From Oceanomicrobium pacificus (GTDB lineage: Bacteria; Pseudomonadota; Alphaproteobacteria; Rhodobacterales; Rhodobacteraceae), in NCBI RefSeq assembly GCF_009833495.1, contig NZ_WUWG01000005.1, positions 186,001 through 250,000 on the forward strand: 64,000 nt of DNA. Direction: 5' to 3'. Shown here piece by piece: positions 27,885 to 39,039 of this stretch. Numbering within the stretch: position 1 is the stretch's first letter; each line of letters starts with the position of its first letter. The notes below the pieces were generated by a model. The model did no database searches. It was not told the DNA's origin and saw only the letters and a list, made by a program, of their open reading frames with translations. The position numbers and the translations under genes are program-made.

Positions 27885-28820
27885 TCAGGCGCTGCGGCGC
27901 CGCCGGCGGCCACCACGGGCGCCCCGCGCGCCGGCCGGTGCCTCGCCCTCGGCCTGCGGGGCCTTGTTGGAACGGATCCATTCCGCGCCGTGGGCGTCAT
28001 TGTTCATCAGCAGGTTGGCGGCGCGCACGGCCTCCATCTCCTGCGGGCGGACCGGGTTCATGATCGCACTCGTCATGCCAGCCGCAATCGCCATCGGCAG
28101 GAAGGCCGCGTTGATCCCGTGCCGGTTCGGCAGGCCGAAGGAAATGTTCGACGCGCCGCAGGTCGTGTTGACGCCAAGCTCGCCGCGCAGACGGCGGACG
28201 AGTGCGAACACCTGCTGGCCCGCGGTTGCCATGGCGCCGATCGGCATGACCAGCGGGTCGACCACGATGTCATGCGCGGGAATGCCGAAATCGGCGGCGC
28301 GTTCGACGATCTTCTTGGCCACCGCGAAACGCACGTCGGGGTCTTCGGAAATGCCGGTATCGTCGTTGGAGATCGCGACCACCGGCACATTGTATTTTTT
28401 GACCAACGGCAGCACGAGGTCGAGCCGCTCTTCCTCGCCCGTGACCGAGTTGAGGAGCGGCCGCCCGTGGCAGACCTCCAGCCCCGCTTCGAGCGCACCG
28501 GGCACCGAGCTGTCGATGCAGAGCGGCACGTCGACCAGACCCTGCACAAGCTCGATCATCTGCCGCATGAGCGGTGGCTCGGTCTCGTTCGGGTTCGGGT
28601 TGGAATTGTAGACCACGCCCGCGTTGACATCGAGCATCGTGGCGCCTGCGGCCACCTGCTCCAGCGCGTCCTTCTCCACCGTGGAGAAATCGCCCGCTTC
28701 GAGTTGCGCGGCCAGAAGCTTGCGCCCCGTGGGGTTGATCCGTTCGCCGATCACGCAGAACGGCTGGTCAAAACCGATGATGGCGGTCTTGGTCTTCGAC
28801 TCGACGATGGTGCGTGTCAT
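27885..28820 (-). CDS. Methyltetrahydrofolate:corrinoid methyltransferase, pterin-binding (MetH-domain-like)
   Basis: The 311-residue protein is a pterin-binding TIM barrel like the methyl-THF domain of MetH and AcsE/MtgA-type enzymes. It shows CVIGERINPTGRKLLAA, ATMLDVNAG, CIDSSVPGALEAGL, LLNSVTG, AISNDDTG and TTCGASNISFGLPNR. It should move a methyl group between 5-methyl-THF and a corrinoid protein. A split methionine synthase with a separate pterin-binding subunit and a RamA-like activase has, as I recall, been described in Phaeobacter, and this gene could be that subunit. A basic tail (RGGRRRRRSA) follows the barrel. The MetF paralogue lies 21 bases upstream. Confidence 0.9.
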   Translation of the reverse strand: MTRTIVESKTKTAIIGFDQPFCVIGERINPTGRKLLAAQLEAGDFSTVEKDALEQVAAGATMLDVNAGVVYNSNPNPNETEPPLMRQMIELVQGLVDVPLCIDSSVPGALEAGLEVCHGRPLLNSVTGEEERLDLVLPLVKKYNVPVVAISNDDTGISEDPDVRFAVAKKIVERAADFGIPAHDIVVDPLVMPIGAMATAGQQVFALVRRLRGELGVNTTCGASNISFGLPNRHGINAAFLPMAIAAGMTSAIMNPVRPQEMEAVRAANLLMNNDAHGAEWIRSNKAPQAEGEAPAGARGARGGRRRRRSA

Positions 28821-28841
28821 GCTGTGTGTCAGTCCCTGAAC

Positions 28842-29786
28842 TTAGGCTTGGGCCGCCTGCCGGCGCGTCGCGCCGAACCGGGCCGTGAAATCGGTGGTCG
28901 CCGTGATACCGCCCAGCGGGAAGAAATGCACCTGTTCAATTTGACATTCGGGATGGGACGCCGTGTGGGCCGCCAGATCCGACAGGAACTGTTCGGGGGT
29001 AAACGGCAGCATCAGCTTGGTCACATCCTTGGCGCGGCGGGTGAGCACGCGCACCGACGGACCGGCGCCGCAGGCCATGGCAAACTTGATCATCGTCTGC
29101 AGCTTGGCCGGACCGGCCGCCCCGATATGGATGGGCAGGGTGATGCCCGCGGCCCGAAGGCGGTCGGCCCAGGCGATGACCGGCGCGGCCTCGAAGCAGA
29201 ATTGCGTGGCGATGGCCATGTCCGCGTCGGTGCGCGACTGGAAGTCGTTCTTCCAGCGCAGTGCCGCCATGACCTGATCCTCGCCGCCGTCCGCGTCGAT
29301 GTCGCGATTGCCCTCCGGATGGCCCGCGACATGCAGGCGCGTGTATCCGGCCTTGTCGAAGAGGCCGGTCTCCAGAAGCTGCATACTGTCGGAGAAGACG
29401 CCTTGGGGCCGGTCGACGCCACCTGCGAGCAGGAGCGCCTCGGTCACGCCCTCGTCGCGATAGGCGTTGATGCGGCGGTCGAGTTCCGCACTGTCGGCAA
29501 TGATCCGGGCCGGAAAGTGGGGCATCACCGTGAAGCCCTCGTCCACGAGCCGCCGCGCCGTCAGGCGCATATCCTCGAACGGCGTGCCGTCGATATGGGC
29601 GATGTAGACGCGGGTGCCCCGCGGCAGGATGGCGCGGAAATCCTCGATCTTCGCGGCGGTGCGGGGCATCACCTCGATCGAGTAGCCGGCAAGGAAACCG
29701 GCCAGTTGATCGGGATCGGCGGGCGTGCCCTGTGCATCACCTGTGGGGCGGGTGCGCCGCCCGAATGGAAGAATGGTCGCTGCCAT
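28842..29786 (-). CDS. Methylenetetrahydrofolate reductase-like protein (MetF paralogue)
   Basis: The 314-residue protein has a divergent MTHFR barrel (SIEVMPRTAAKIEDFRA, ALLLAGGVDRPQGVFSDSMQ, AGHPEGNRDIDADGGED, ATQFCFEAAPVIAWADRL). It probably makes or uses 5-methyl-THF for the next gene's product. It differs clearly from the canonical metF at 30333, so the cluster carries two. The start at 29786 follows GGAG by about 7 bases; the longer open frame upstream overlaps the preceding gene. The three genes from 30126 to 27885 are closely spaced (31 and 21 bases) and likely cotranscribed. Confidence 0.85.
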   Translation of the reverse strand: MAATILPFGRRTRPTGDAQGTPADPDQLAGFLAGYSIEVMPRTAAKIEDFRAILPRGTRVYIAHIDGTPFEDMRLTARRLVDEGFTVMPHFPARIIADSAELDRRINAYRDEGVTEALLLAGGVDRPQGVFSDSMQLLETGLFDKAGYTRLHVAGHPEGNRDIDADGGEDQVMAALRWKNDFQSRTDADMAIATQFCFEAAPVIAWADRLRAAGITLPIHIGAAGPAKLQTMIKFAMACGAGPSVRVLTRRAKDVTKLMLPFTPEQFLSDLAAHTASHPECQIEQVHFFPLGGITATTDFTARFGATRRQAAQA

Positions 29787-29817
29787 GCGTCTGCTCCAGT
29801 TCCAGACCACCGTGACG

Positions 29818-30126
29818 TCAGGACCCTTGCGCGGCCCAGCCGTCATTGGCGATCAGTCGCTTGATCGTCTCGGGATCGAACTCCGAATCGAGCCGCGCGG
29901 CTTCGCGATTTGCGACATCATGGTCGTCACCATCGACATCATAGGGCGCGCCGCGCCGCCATTCGGCCAGATAGGCATCCGTGTCGCGCGCGCCAACCTT
30001 CATGGCGCAGCGGTCGATGGCCTGCTCGAACCGCTCGGGCAGTTGCACCTTCGTGCCGCGCCGGCCGCGTCCGACGATGACCTGCGCGGGAATGTCCCGC
30101 CAATAGACGATGGTGACGGCTGGCAT
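29818..30126 (-). CDS. Small 'virulence factor' domain protein, partner of the MetF paralogue
   Basis: The 102-residue protein begins with MPAVTIVYWRDIPAQVIVG and has a conserved GARDTDAYLAEWRR segment. This matches the small family named 'virulence factor' in databases, which I recall as commonly next to MTHFR-like genes. The name is historical and says little; a role as a small subunit of the one-carbon complex is inferred from position. It is the first gene of the leftward cluster. The start at 30126 is chosen by homology; the longer open frame upstream lacks a good ribosome site. Confidence 0.8.
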   Translation of the reverse strand: MPAVTIVYWRDIPAQVIVGRGRRGTKVQLPERFEQAIDRCAMKVGARDTDAYLAEWRRGAPYDVDGDDHDVANREAARLDSEFDPETIKRLIANDGWAAQGS

Positions 30127-30332
30127 GGGTTCGGGTCCTTTCCGGCAAAGGGTGCTGGCGCTGGCAGGCTGCCGCTTTTCCGCGTCTGCCGACAGTCCCG
30201 GCGGGGGCTTGTTCCGGCATTTTTTCGCATCGCGCGGCCGGTCTGCGACAGGCGCGTCGTATTTAGACATTGATCGGTCGGCTTTCCACCGGTATTTTGG
30301 AACCCTGCAAAACGCTTTGACGGTATGGACCG

Positions 30333-31232
30333 ATGCACACAGAAACAGTTTCCAAACAGGCCCCCGGCCTGTCCTTCGAATTTTTTCCACCCAATACGCC
30401 TGAAGGGGCCGCGCGTCTCTGGCGCTCTGTCGAACGGCTTGCGCCGCTCGCGCCGGATTTCGTTTCCGTCACCTACGGGGCGGGCGGCACGACGAGGGAT
30501 CGCACCAACAAGGCGATCCGCACGATCCGCGAGCGCGCAGGCCTGCCGGTCGCCGGTCATCTGACCTGCGTCGGCGCCAGCCGGGACGAGACGCTCGATG
30601 TCGCGCGCAGCTATGCCGCGCTCGGCGTGCGCCGGATCGTGGCGCTGCGCGGCGATCCGCCCAAGGGTGCGGACGGTTTCACCCCGCATGCAGACGGGTT
30701 TGCCTCCGCCGCCGAACTGGTCTCCGGCCTGCGCGCGGCGGGCGATTTCCGCATCTCGGTCGCGGCCTATCCGGAAAAGCATCCCGAGGCCGACAGCCTT
30801 GCGGCGGATATCGACAATCTGAAACGCAAGCTCGATGCCGGCGGGGACGAGGCGATCACCCAGTTCTTCTTCGAGGCCGACACGTTCCTGCGGTTCCGTG
30901 ATGCCTGCGCGAAGGCCGGGATCGACGCGCCGATCATCCCCGGCATCCTGCCGGTCGAGAATTTCACCAAGATGGTGAATTTCGCAGGCCGCTGCGCCGC
31001 CCATGTGCCCGACTGGATGCATGATGCGTTCCGCAATGCCGACGGGCAGGAGGCGCAGGACGTGCTGGCGACCGCTGTTGCCGCGGAATTGTGCGACACG
31101 CTGCTGACCGAAGGGGCGGGTCACCTGCATTTCTACACGCTCAACAAACCGGACCTGACCTACAATGTCTGCCGTGCGATCGGCATCGCCACCGCGGCAC
31201 CCGGTCTGGCGGAGGGCGCAGGCGCGGCCTGA
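30333..31232 (+). CDS. metF: Methylenetetrahydrofolate reductase
   Basis: MetF reduces 5,10-methylene-THF to 5-methyl-THF using NAD(P)H and FAD, feeding methionine synthesis. The 299-residue protein has the canonical start (SFEFFPPNTPEGAARLW), DFVSVTYGAGGTTRDRT, HLTCVGASRDE, IVALRGDPP and AITQFFFEADTFLRF. It is divergent from the paralogue cluster across 206 bases. That gap shows no SAM or cobalamin riboswitch consensus I can recognise. A short hairpin (31268-31286) follows the gene. Confidence 0.96.
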   Translation: MHTETVSKQAPGLSFEFFPPNTPEGAARLWRSVERLAPLAPDFVSVTYGAGGTTRDRTNKAIRTIRERAGLPVAGHLTCVGASRDETLDVARSYAALGVRRIVALRGDPPKGADGFTPHADGFASAAELVSGLRAAGDFRISVAAYPEKHPEADSLAADIDNLKRKLDAGGDEAITQFFFEADTFLRFRDACAKAGIDAPIIPGILPVENFTKMVNFAGRCAAHVPDWMHDAFRNADGQEAQDVLATAVAAELCDTLLTEGAGHLHFYTLNKPDLTYNVCRAIGIATAAPGLAEGAGAA

Positions 31233-31267
31233 CCGGCCGGACACGCGCTTCGGGACGGCCTTGCGCG

Positions 31268-31286
31268 GCGCCACGTGACGTGGCGC
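31268..31286 (+). repeat. Hairpin after metF
   Basis: GCGCCAC and GTGGCGC enclose GTGAC; the following bases are TTCGCTT, so termination would be weak. It sits just before the ppx promoter. Confidence 0.45.
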
Positions 31287-31291
31287 TTCGC

Positions 31292-31320
31292 TTGCGCCCG
31301 GGCCGGGCATCCGATAGCGT
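31292..31320 (+). promoter_or_regulatory. Promoter for ppx-rlmE
   Basis: TTGCGC, a 17-base spacer and TAGCGT; the -10 is identical to that of the candidate sRNA. The ppx start is 45 bases downstream. Confidence 0.55.
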
Positions 31321-31365
31321 CAGGTCAAACACCCGCCGCGATGCGGGTCAGAGATTGGCTGACAC

Positions 31366-32490
31366 ATGGCACGCAGACGTTCGCGGAACGGGCGCGCCGG
31401 AACCGGGGCAAACGGGCGCAGGCCCGTGGCCGTGGAACCGGATGCGGGCCCGTTCTATGCCGCCCTGGACCTCGGGACCAACTCCTGCCGGATGTTGATT
31501 GCAACGCCCGACGGGCCGCATTTCCGTATTGTCGACGCATTTTCCAAGTCCGTCCGGCTCGGCGTCGATCTGGAGCGCACGGGCGCGCTGTCCAATCAGG
31601 GGATCGCGCGCACATTGCAGGCGCTGCGGGTCTGCTCCTCCAAGATCAAGAATTTCGGCGTGGCCGACATGCGGCTGGTGGCCACTGAGGCCTGCCGCCG
31701 CGCGCGCAACGGCCAGCGTTTCCTGCGCCGGGTGGAACAGGAAACCGGCCTGCGGCTGGAGATCATCACCCCGCAGGAGGAGGCCCGGCTTGCGGTCATT
31801 TCCTGCGCGTCGCTGATCGAGCCGGACACCAAGCAACTGCTCGTCATCGATATTGGCGGCGGCTCGACCGAACTGGTCTGGATCGACGTGTCCGACGTGC
31901 CGCATGAGCAGCGGGTGCAGGCCGTGGGCGCGCTCCGGCCCGGCAAGCAGCCGCGGCCCGAGCACAAGGCCCGCATCGTCGACTGGATTTCCGTGCCGCT
32001 CGGGGTTGCCACGCTCCATGAGCGCTATGCGGATGTGGAGGATGATGCCGCGCGGTTCGCGCTGATGAGCTGGTTCTTCGAGGAGAACATTCTCGAATTC
32101 GGCCCCTATCTGGCTGAAACCATCTCAGACCATCTGGACGGTTTGCAGATGATCGGCACCTCGGGCACGATCACCACAGTGGGCGCCGCGCATCTGGGTT
32201 TGCGGCGCTATGACCGGACCAAGGTGGACGGGATGCGGATGACCAGCCAGCAGATCGACACGGTGATCGAGCGCTACCTGTCCTCGGGGCCGGAGGGGCG
32301 GCGCGCCGATCCCACACTTGGCAAGGACCGGGCGGAGCTCATCATGTCGGGCAGCGCCATCCTGCAGACGCTTCTGCGCATCTGGCCCACCGACAGTATC
32401 AGCGTGGCCGACCGCGGCCTGCGCGAGGGGATTCTCTTTTCCATGATGAGCCGCGACGGCGTTTTGACGAAGGGACCGGCCAATGGCTGA
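31366..32490 (+). CDS. Ppx/GppA exopolyphosphatase family protein
   Basis: The 374-residue protein has the sugar kinase/Hsp70-like phosphatase fold. Signatures are [30 protein letters not shown], the phosphate loop [13 protein letters not shown] and [16 protein letters not shown]. Family members cut terminal phosphate from polyphosphate or from pppGpp, so a link to stress or stringent response is likely. It is the shorter form without the extra C-terminal domains of E. coli Ppx. Its end overlaps the rlmE start by 8 bases, tying it to a ribosomal RNA methylase. Confidence 0.92.
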   Translation: MARRRSRNGRAGTGANGRRPVAVEPDAGPFYAALDLGTNSCRMLIATPDGPHFRIVDAFSKSVRLGVDLERTGALSNQGIARTLQALRVCSSKIKNFGVADMRLVATEACRRARNGQRFLRRVEQETGLRLEIITPQEEARLAVISCASLIEPDTKQLLVIDIGGGSTELVWIDVSDVPHEQRVQAVGALRPGKQPRPEHKARIVDWISVPLGVATLHERYADVEDDAARFALMSWFFEENILEFGPYLAETISDHLDGLQMIGTSGTITTVGAAHLGLRRYDRTKVDGMRMTSQQIDTVIERYLSSGPEGRRADPTLGKDRAELIMSGSAILQTLLRIWPTDSISVADRGLREGILFSMMSRDGVLTKGPANG

Positions 32491-33235
32491 CAAGAAGGGC
32501 CGAGCAGGCACGCCGAAAAACACTTCGGGGCGCGGGCAGCGCGACCTGAAGGTGAAGGTGAAAACCGCCAAGGGGCGCAAGACCAGCTCGACCCGCTGGC
32601 TTCAGCGCCAACTGAACGACCCGTATGTGGCCGCCGCGAAACGCGACGGGTATCGCGGCCGCGCGGCCTACAAGATCCTCGATCTGGACGAGAAATTCCG
32701 CTTCCTTCTGCCCGGTGCGCGGGTGGTGGACCTGGGCTGTGCTCCGGGCGGCTGGTGCCAGGTGGCGGTGAAGCGCACCAATGCGCTGGGCGAGCGGACA
32801 TCGAAACCCGTGGGCAAGGTGCTCGGCATCGACCTGCAGGAGGTGGACGAGATTGCGGGCGCGGAAATCCACCAGCTCGATTTTCTGGACGAGGGCGCGG
32901 ACGATCTGGTCAAGGGCTGGCTCGGCGGACCGGCCGATGTGGTCATGTCGGACATGGCGCCCTTTTCCTCGGGCCACAAGCAGACCGACCATCTGCGGAT
33001 CATGGCGCTGGTGGAGGCCGCGGCCTATTTCGCCTTCGACGTGCTGGAAGAGGGCGGCACCTTCATCGCCAAGGTGCTCGCGGGCGGGGCGGAAAATGAC
33101 GTGCTGCTGCTCCTGAAGAAGAATTTCACGAAAGTCGTGCATGTGAAGCCGCCGTCGAGCCGCAAGGACAGTTCGGAGAAATTCGTGATCGCCACCGGCT
33201 TCAAGGGCCGGCCGGACGACCTCGGCACCGGCTGA
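32483..33235 (+). CDS. rlmE: 23S rRNA 2'-O-ribose methyltransferase (U2552)
   Basis: RlmE (FtsJ/RrmJ) methylates the 2'-OH of U2552 in 23S rRNA during late 50S assembly. The 250-residue protein has a basic N-terminus. It then has [13 protein letters not shown] (first catalytic lysine), the SAM motif [21 protein letters not shown] with the catalytic aspartate, FIAKVLAGG (lysine) and [10 protein letters not shown] (glutamate), the complete K-D-K-E set. It is translationally coupled to the Ppx/GppA gene. Confidence 0.95.
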   Translation: MADKKGRAGTPKNTSGRGQRDLKVKVKTAKGRKTSSTRWLQRQLNDPYVAAAKRDGYRGRAAYKILDLDEKFRFLLPGARVVDLGCAPGGWCQVAVKRTNALGERTSKPVGKVLGIDLQEVDEIAGAEIHQLDFLDEGADDLVKGWLGGPADVVMSDMAPFSSGHKQTDHLRIMALVEAAAYFAFDVLEEGGTFIAKVLAGGAENDVLLLLKKNFTKVVHVKPPSSRKDSSEKFVIATGFKGRPDDLGTG

Positions 33236-33529
33236 CGGTCCGCCTGCGGGCCATTGACTTGATCCAGAACAAGGACAGGGGGGCAGCCAGCCGGAAGGGT
33301 GGTCTTGTCCCGGACGTACCGGTAGCGACGCCGGCCGGTCGGGAAAGCTGCGCCCATGGGCGCGTCTGCCGCACGATCCGGAGCGGCGGCCGCGGTCCGG
33401 CACGGCGGTGGGCGGCTGGCGCGATGTCTGGAACGCATCGCACCCGAACCGGCCGTTCGGCCCTGGTCTAGGGAGGCCATGCGCCGTCCGGTCCATGTTC
33501 CATGGACCGGACACGCATGGGGCCCCCGA
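33236..33529. other. Intergenic region between rlmE and the nucleotidase gene
   Basis: The 294 bases lie between converging genes. The only clear structure is the 12-base palindrome at 33486-33512 at the right edge. No open frame with a plausible start or ribosome site was seen, and no poly-T terminator. Confidence 0.5.
33486..33512. repeat. Perfect 12-base palindrome hairpin downstream of the nucleotidase gene
   Basis: GTCCGGTCCATG and its exact complement enclose TTC. It lies 17 bases after the stop of the leftward nucleotidase gene, where a terminator is expected, but neither side has a T run. It may protect the mRNA end or be a protein site. Confidence 0.8.
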
Positions 33530-35497
33530 TCAGAGCTGGATGCGATATTGCGCGAACCCGTCCGCGCCCTCGCCGGCCTCCTCGATCGACACGCCCTGCA
33601 CCTCGGCTGCATAGTCGCGGCCCGCCGGTCCGGTCTCGAAGAGCACGCTCGTTCCCTCCATCGGCACGAAGGACCAGTTGGCGTCGGCCGACGGGTTGAT
33701 CGTGCCCTGTTCGACGATATAGCGCACGATCACGTCGCGGTTCGTGTCCGGCCCGACGAAGATGATGGACGACCCGTCATTGCCGGGGAAATTGCCGCCA
33801 CCGCCGGCCCGGTAATTGTTTGTCGCGATCACGAAGGTCTGAGCGTCGTCAATCGGTTGCCCGTTGAACTTCAAATCCTTGATGCGGTTGGCGTCCGGGT
33901 TGATCAGCTCGCCCTTCGGGTCGTATTTCGACGGCTCGCTCAGGTCGATTCGGTAGGTCACACCGTCGATCACGTCGAAATTGTAGGACGGGAAAGCGGG
34001 GTTCAGAAGCGGCTGGTCGGCTTCTCCGGGGGTGATCTGGTTGAAGATGCCGGCCGAGCGTTCCAGCCAGTCGCGCACCGTCGCGCCCGTCGCCGTCACA
34101 GCGCGCACCGTGTTGGGATAGAGGTAGAGGTCCGCCACGTTCTTGATGGCCACCGGTCCCGGTTTCACATCCGTGTAATAGTCCGGCCCGCCGCGGCCAC
34201 CGGCCTTGAAGGGTGCCGCTGCGGAAAGGATCGGCAGCCCCTCCCATTCGGTGCCCTTCATCATCTGTTCGATGTACCAGGTCTGGGCCTGGCTCACGAT
34301 CTGGACGGACGGGTCGTCGGCCACCAGCGCGAAATAGGAATGGAGCGGGGCCGAGGTCTCGCCCACCGGACGGCGGATATAGGCGAGCGTTTCCTCATGC
34401 GCCTGCCGCGTGGCGTCGAGCACCGCCTGGTCGCTCTCGACCAGCGGCACGGTCTTGCGCTCCACCCGCTCCGAAATCGGGCGGGCGCTGCTCTCGGAGG
34501 TGAGCACGCGCCATGCGCCGCCCTCATGTTCCAGCATCAGGTCGATCAGCCCCATATGCGAGCCCCAGAATCCGCCCATCGCGGCGGGTTTGCCCTGCAG
34601 CGTGCCGGCGCCTACGTCGATCCCGTCGCCCGACGTGTAGGCTTCCGACGGGAAGACAAGGTGGCTGTGACCGGTCACGACCGCGTCCACGCCATCCACA
34701 CCGGCCAGATGCAGCGCCGCGTTCTCCATCCCCTCGCTCTCCGGCGCGGTGGAAATGCCGCTATGCGACAGGGCGACGATGATGTCGGCACCGGCCTCTT
34801 TCATCTCCGGCACCCAGGCGCGGGCGGCTTGCAAGATGTCGCGGGCCTCGAACTTGCCCTGCAGGTGGCGCTGGTCCCATGTCATGATCTGCGGCGGGAC
34901 GAAGCCGATCAGGCCGATCTTCATGTCGTGGGTCTGGCCGCTGCCATCTGTGATCTGCCGGTCGAGCAGCACATAGGGTTTCAGGTGCAGCGTGTCGTTG
35001 CGCGCGCCGTCGCCGAGCTTGTCGGCGAAATTGGCGCAGACGATCGGGAAATCGGCACCGGCATTCACCTTGTCCATGAATTCGACGCCATAGTTGAATT
35101 CATGGTTGCCGAGCGTGCCGGCATCATAGCCCAGCACGTTCATCGCCTGCATGACCGGATGCAGCGCGCCCTCGGGCATGCCGCGCTCATAGGCGACATA
35201 ATCCCCCATCGGGTTGCCCTGCAGATAATCGCCATTGTCCACAAGGATCGAGTTTGTCGCCTCGGCGCGGATCTCGTTGATGATGCTCGCGGTCCGCGCA
35301 AGGCCGAGCCCGTCTGCCTCCCGGTCGGCATAATAGTCATAGGGCCAGACATGGACGTGAAGGTCGGTCGTCGACAGCACCCGCAGATGCGCCTGATTGG
35401 CCGCCGCGCGGGCCGAGAACGGGTGCAGGAGCGCCGCCGCGCCGAAGGCGGCGGAGGTGCCGAGGAAATGGCGGCGGGACAGGATCAGGTCGGTCAT
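33530..35497 (-). CDS. Periplasmic 2',3'-cyclic-nucleotide phosphodiesterase/3'-nucleotidase (CpdB-like)
   Basis: The 655-residue protein has a Tat-type signal (LSRRHFLGTSAAFGAAALL) and a calcineurin-like metallophosphatase domain. This shows RVLSTTDLHVHVWPYDYYAD, the metal ligands in SILVDNGDYLQGNP and GTLGNHEFNYG, then VTGHSHLVFPS. The second half is a 5'-nucleotidase C-terminal domain (about 380-600; TFVIATNNYRAGGGG). It should hydrolyse nucleotides in the periplasm for phosphate and nucleoside uptake. The ATG at 35497 follows GGAGA by 6 bases. It is divergent from guaB. Confidence 0.92.
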   Translation of the reverse strand: MTDLILSRRHFLGTSAAFGAAALLHPFSARAAANQAHLRVLSTTDLHVHVWPYDYYADREADGLGLARTASIINEIRAEATNSILVDNGDYLQGNPMGDYVAYERGMPEGALHPVMQAMNVLGYDAGTLGNHEFNYGVEFMDKVNAGADFPIVCANFADKLGDGARNDTLHLKPYVLLDRQITDGSGQTHDMKIGLIGFVPPQIMTWDQRHLQGKFEARDILQAARAWVPEMKEAGADIIVALSHSGISTAPESEGMENAALHLAGVDGVDAVVTGHSHLVFPSEAYTSGDGIDVGAGTLQGKPAAMGGFWGSHMGLIDLMLEHEGGAWRVLTSESSARPISERVERKTVPLVESDQAVLDATRQAHEETLAYIRRPVGETSAPLHSYFALVADDPSVQIVSQAQTWYIEQMMKGTEWEGLPILSAAAPFKAGGRGGPDYYTDVKPGPVAIKNVADLYLYPNTVRAVTATGATVRDWLERSAGIFNQITPGEADQPLLNPAFPSYNFDVIDGVTYRIDLSEPSKYDPKGELINPDANRIKDLKFNGQPIDDAQTFVIATNNYRAGGGGNFPGNDGSSIIFVGPDTNRDVIVRYIVEQGTINPSADANWSFVPMEGTSVLFETGPAGRDYAAEVQGVSIEEAGEGADGFAQYRIQL

Positions 35498-37688
<2,191 letters not shown>

Positions 37689-37751
37689 CATGGGCTTGGA
37701 CCTGCGCGGAGCGGCTTGCGCTCGGCGCCGGTTCAAGGCAGATGGGGGTGC

Positions 37752-38936
37752 ATGACACCTGCCGCCCGACTTTCCGCCGCCATCGCGCTGATGGACGATA
37801 TCCTCGCCGGCGCGCCGGCCGAGAAGGTGCTGGTGCGCTGGGCGCGGCAGAGCCGGTTCGCCGGGTCGCGTGACCGGGCCGCGATCCGCGACATCGTGTT
37901 CGACATCCTGCGCCGCCGGCGCTCGCTCGCGTGGATCGGCGGGGCCGAAACGGGCCGCGCCATGGTGATCGCCCACCAGCGGGGCGAAGGGGAGGATCTT
38001 GACACGCTATTCACCGGCGACGGCTACGCGCCCGACGCGCTGACCGACGCGGAACGGGCCATCGATCCCGACCGGCTGGCAGAGGCGCCGCTCGATGTGC
38101 GCCTCGATGTGCCGGCCTTCCTTTTGCCGGAACTGCGCCGCTCGCTGGGTGACGATCTGGAGCCGGTCCTGACGATCATGCAGAGCCGTGCGCCTGTCGA
38201 CCTTCGGGTCAATCCGCTGCGCGGCACGGTGAGCGGTGCCAAGGTGATGCTGGCGCAGGAGGGGATCGGCGCGGAGGAGATCGCCGCGGTGCCGGGCGCC
38301 CTTCGGGTGCTGGAAAATCCCCGCCGTGTCGCCGGCAGCCGTGCCTATCGCTCGGGCCTTGTGGAATTGCAGGATGCGTCGAGCCAGCAGGTCACGCGCT
38401 TTGCGCGGCCCGAGGCCGGCATGACGGTGCTCGACTATTGCGCGGGCGGGGGCGGCAAGACACTGGCGCTGGCCGCGCTGATGGGCGGGCAGGGGCGGAT
38501 CATCGCCCATGACGGCAACCCGCGCCGGATGAAAGACCTGCCGGAACGTGCGAGCCGTGCAGGCGCAAAGGTGGAGCTGCGGGACACGGCCTCACTGGAA
38601 GCCACGCCACCGCGCTGCGACCTTGTGCTCGTCGACGCGCCCTGTTCGGGCAGCGGGGCGTGGCGGCGCAATCCGGACGGGAAATGGACGCTGACCGCGA
38701 AGGATATGGAGAAGCTTCTGGTTTTGCAGGCGCGGATTCTCGACGCGGCATGTGCTTATGTGAAGCCGGGCGGCAGCCTGACATTCGCGACCTGCTCTCT
38801 GATGGCTTGCGAGAATCGCGACCAGGTGGATGCGTTTCGCGCCCGGCACCCGGATTTCACGATCGAGGATGATCTGGTCCTGACGCCGAAAGACGGCGGC
38901 GACGGTTTCTACGCGGCGCGGATGCGGCGCGGCTGA
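37752..38936 (+). CDS. RsmB-like RNA (cytosine-5)-methyltransferase
   Basis: The 394-residue protein belongs to the RsmB/NOL1/NOP2 family, which methylates a cytosine at carbon 5 in rRNA (16S C967 in E. coli). It has an N-terminal helical RNA-binding part and the SAM motif TVLDYCAGGGGKTLALA. The two catalytic cysteine blocks are DAPCSGSGAWRRNPDGKW and TFATCSLMACEN. The target in this organism is inferred from the family. The ATG at 37752 is preferred to earlier in-frame codons with no ribosome site. Confidence 0.9.
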   Translation: MTPAARLSAAIALMDDILAGAPAEKVLVRWARQSRFAGSRDRAAIRDIVFDILRRRRSLAWIGGAETGRAMVIAHQRGEGEDLDTLFTGDGYAPDALTDAERAIDPDRLAEAPLDVRLDVPAFLLPELRRSLGDDLEPVLTIMQSRAPVDLRVNPLRGTVSGAKVMLAQEGIGAEEIAAVPGALRVLENPRRVAGSRAYRSGLVELQDASSQQVTRFARPEAGMTVLDYCAGGGGKTLALAALMGGQGRIIAHDGNPRRMKDLPERASRAGAKVELRDTASLEATPPRCDLVLVDAPCSGSGAWRRNPDGKWTLTAKDMEKLLVLQARILDAACAYVKPGGSLTFATCSLMACENRDQVDAFRARHPDFTIEDDLVLTPKDGGDGFYAARMRRG

Positions 38937-38970
38937 TCGGGCTGCCCGTCCGGGTGGGACAGGCACCGGC

Positions 38971-38986
38971 TTTACCGATCGTTAAC
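38971..38986 (+). promoter_or_regulatory. Near-match CtrA box upstream of cckA
   Basis: TTTA, 7 bases, TTAAC fits the CtrA recognition form TTAA-N7-TTAAC with one mismatch. It lies 54 bases before the cckA start. Confidence 0.45.
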
Positions 38987-39039
38987 TTTTTACATGCGGA
39001 GCTTGCAGGAGACCCGGTTCCATCGGGGACGGAGGATCC

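Noticed and set aside
27825-29864. Long plus-strand open frame across the methyltransferase and MetF-paralogue genes
   Set aside because: It spans the intergenic gaps and terminator of two well-supported minus-strand genes and has no recognisable motif.
30127-30332. SAM-II, SAM-V or cobalamin riboswitch between the two divergent folate genes
   Set aside because: I looked for the conserved cores of these riboswitches on both strands and found no convincing match; the location was the only reason to suspect one.
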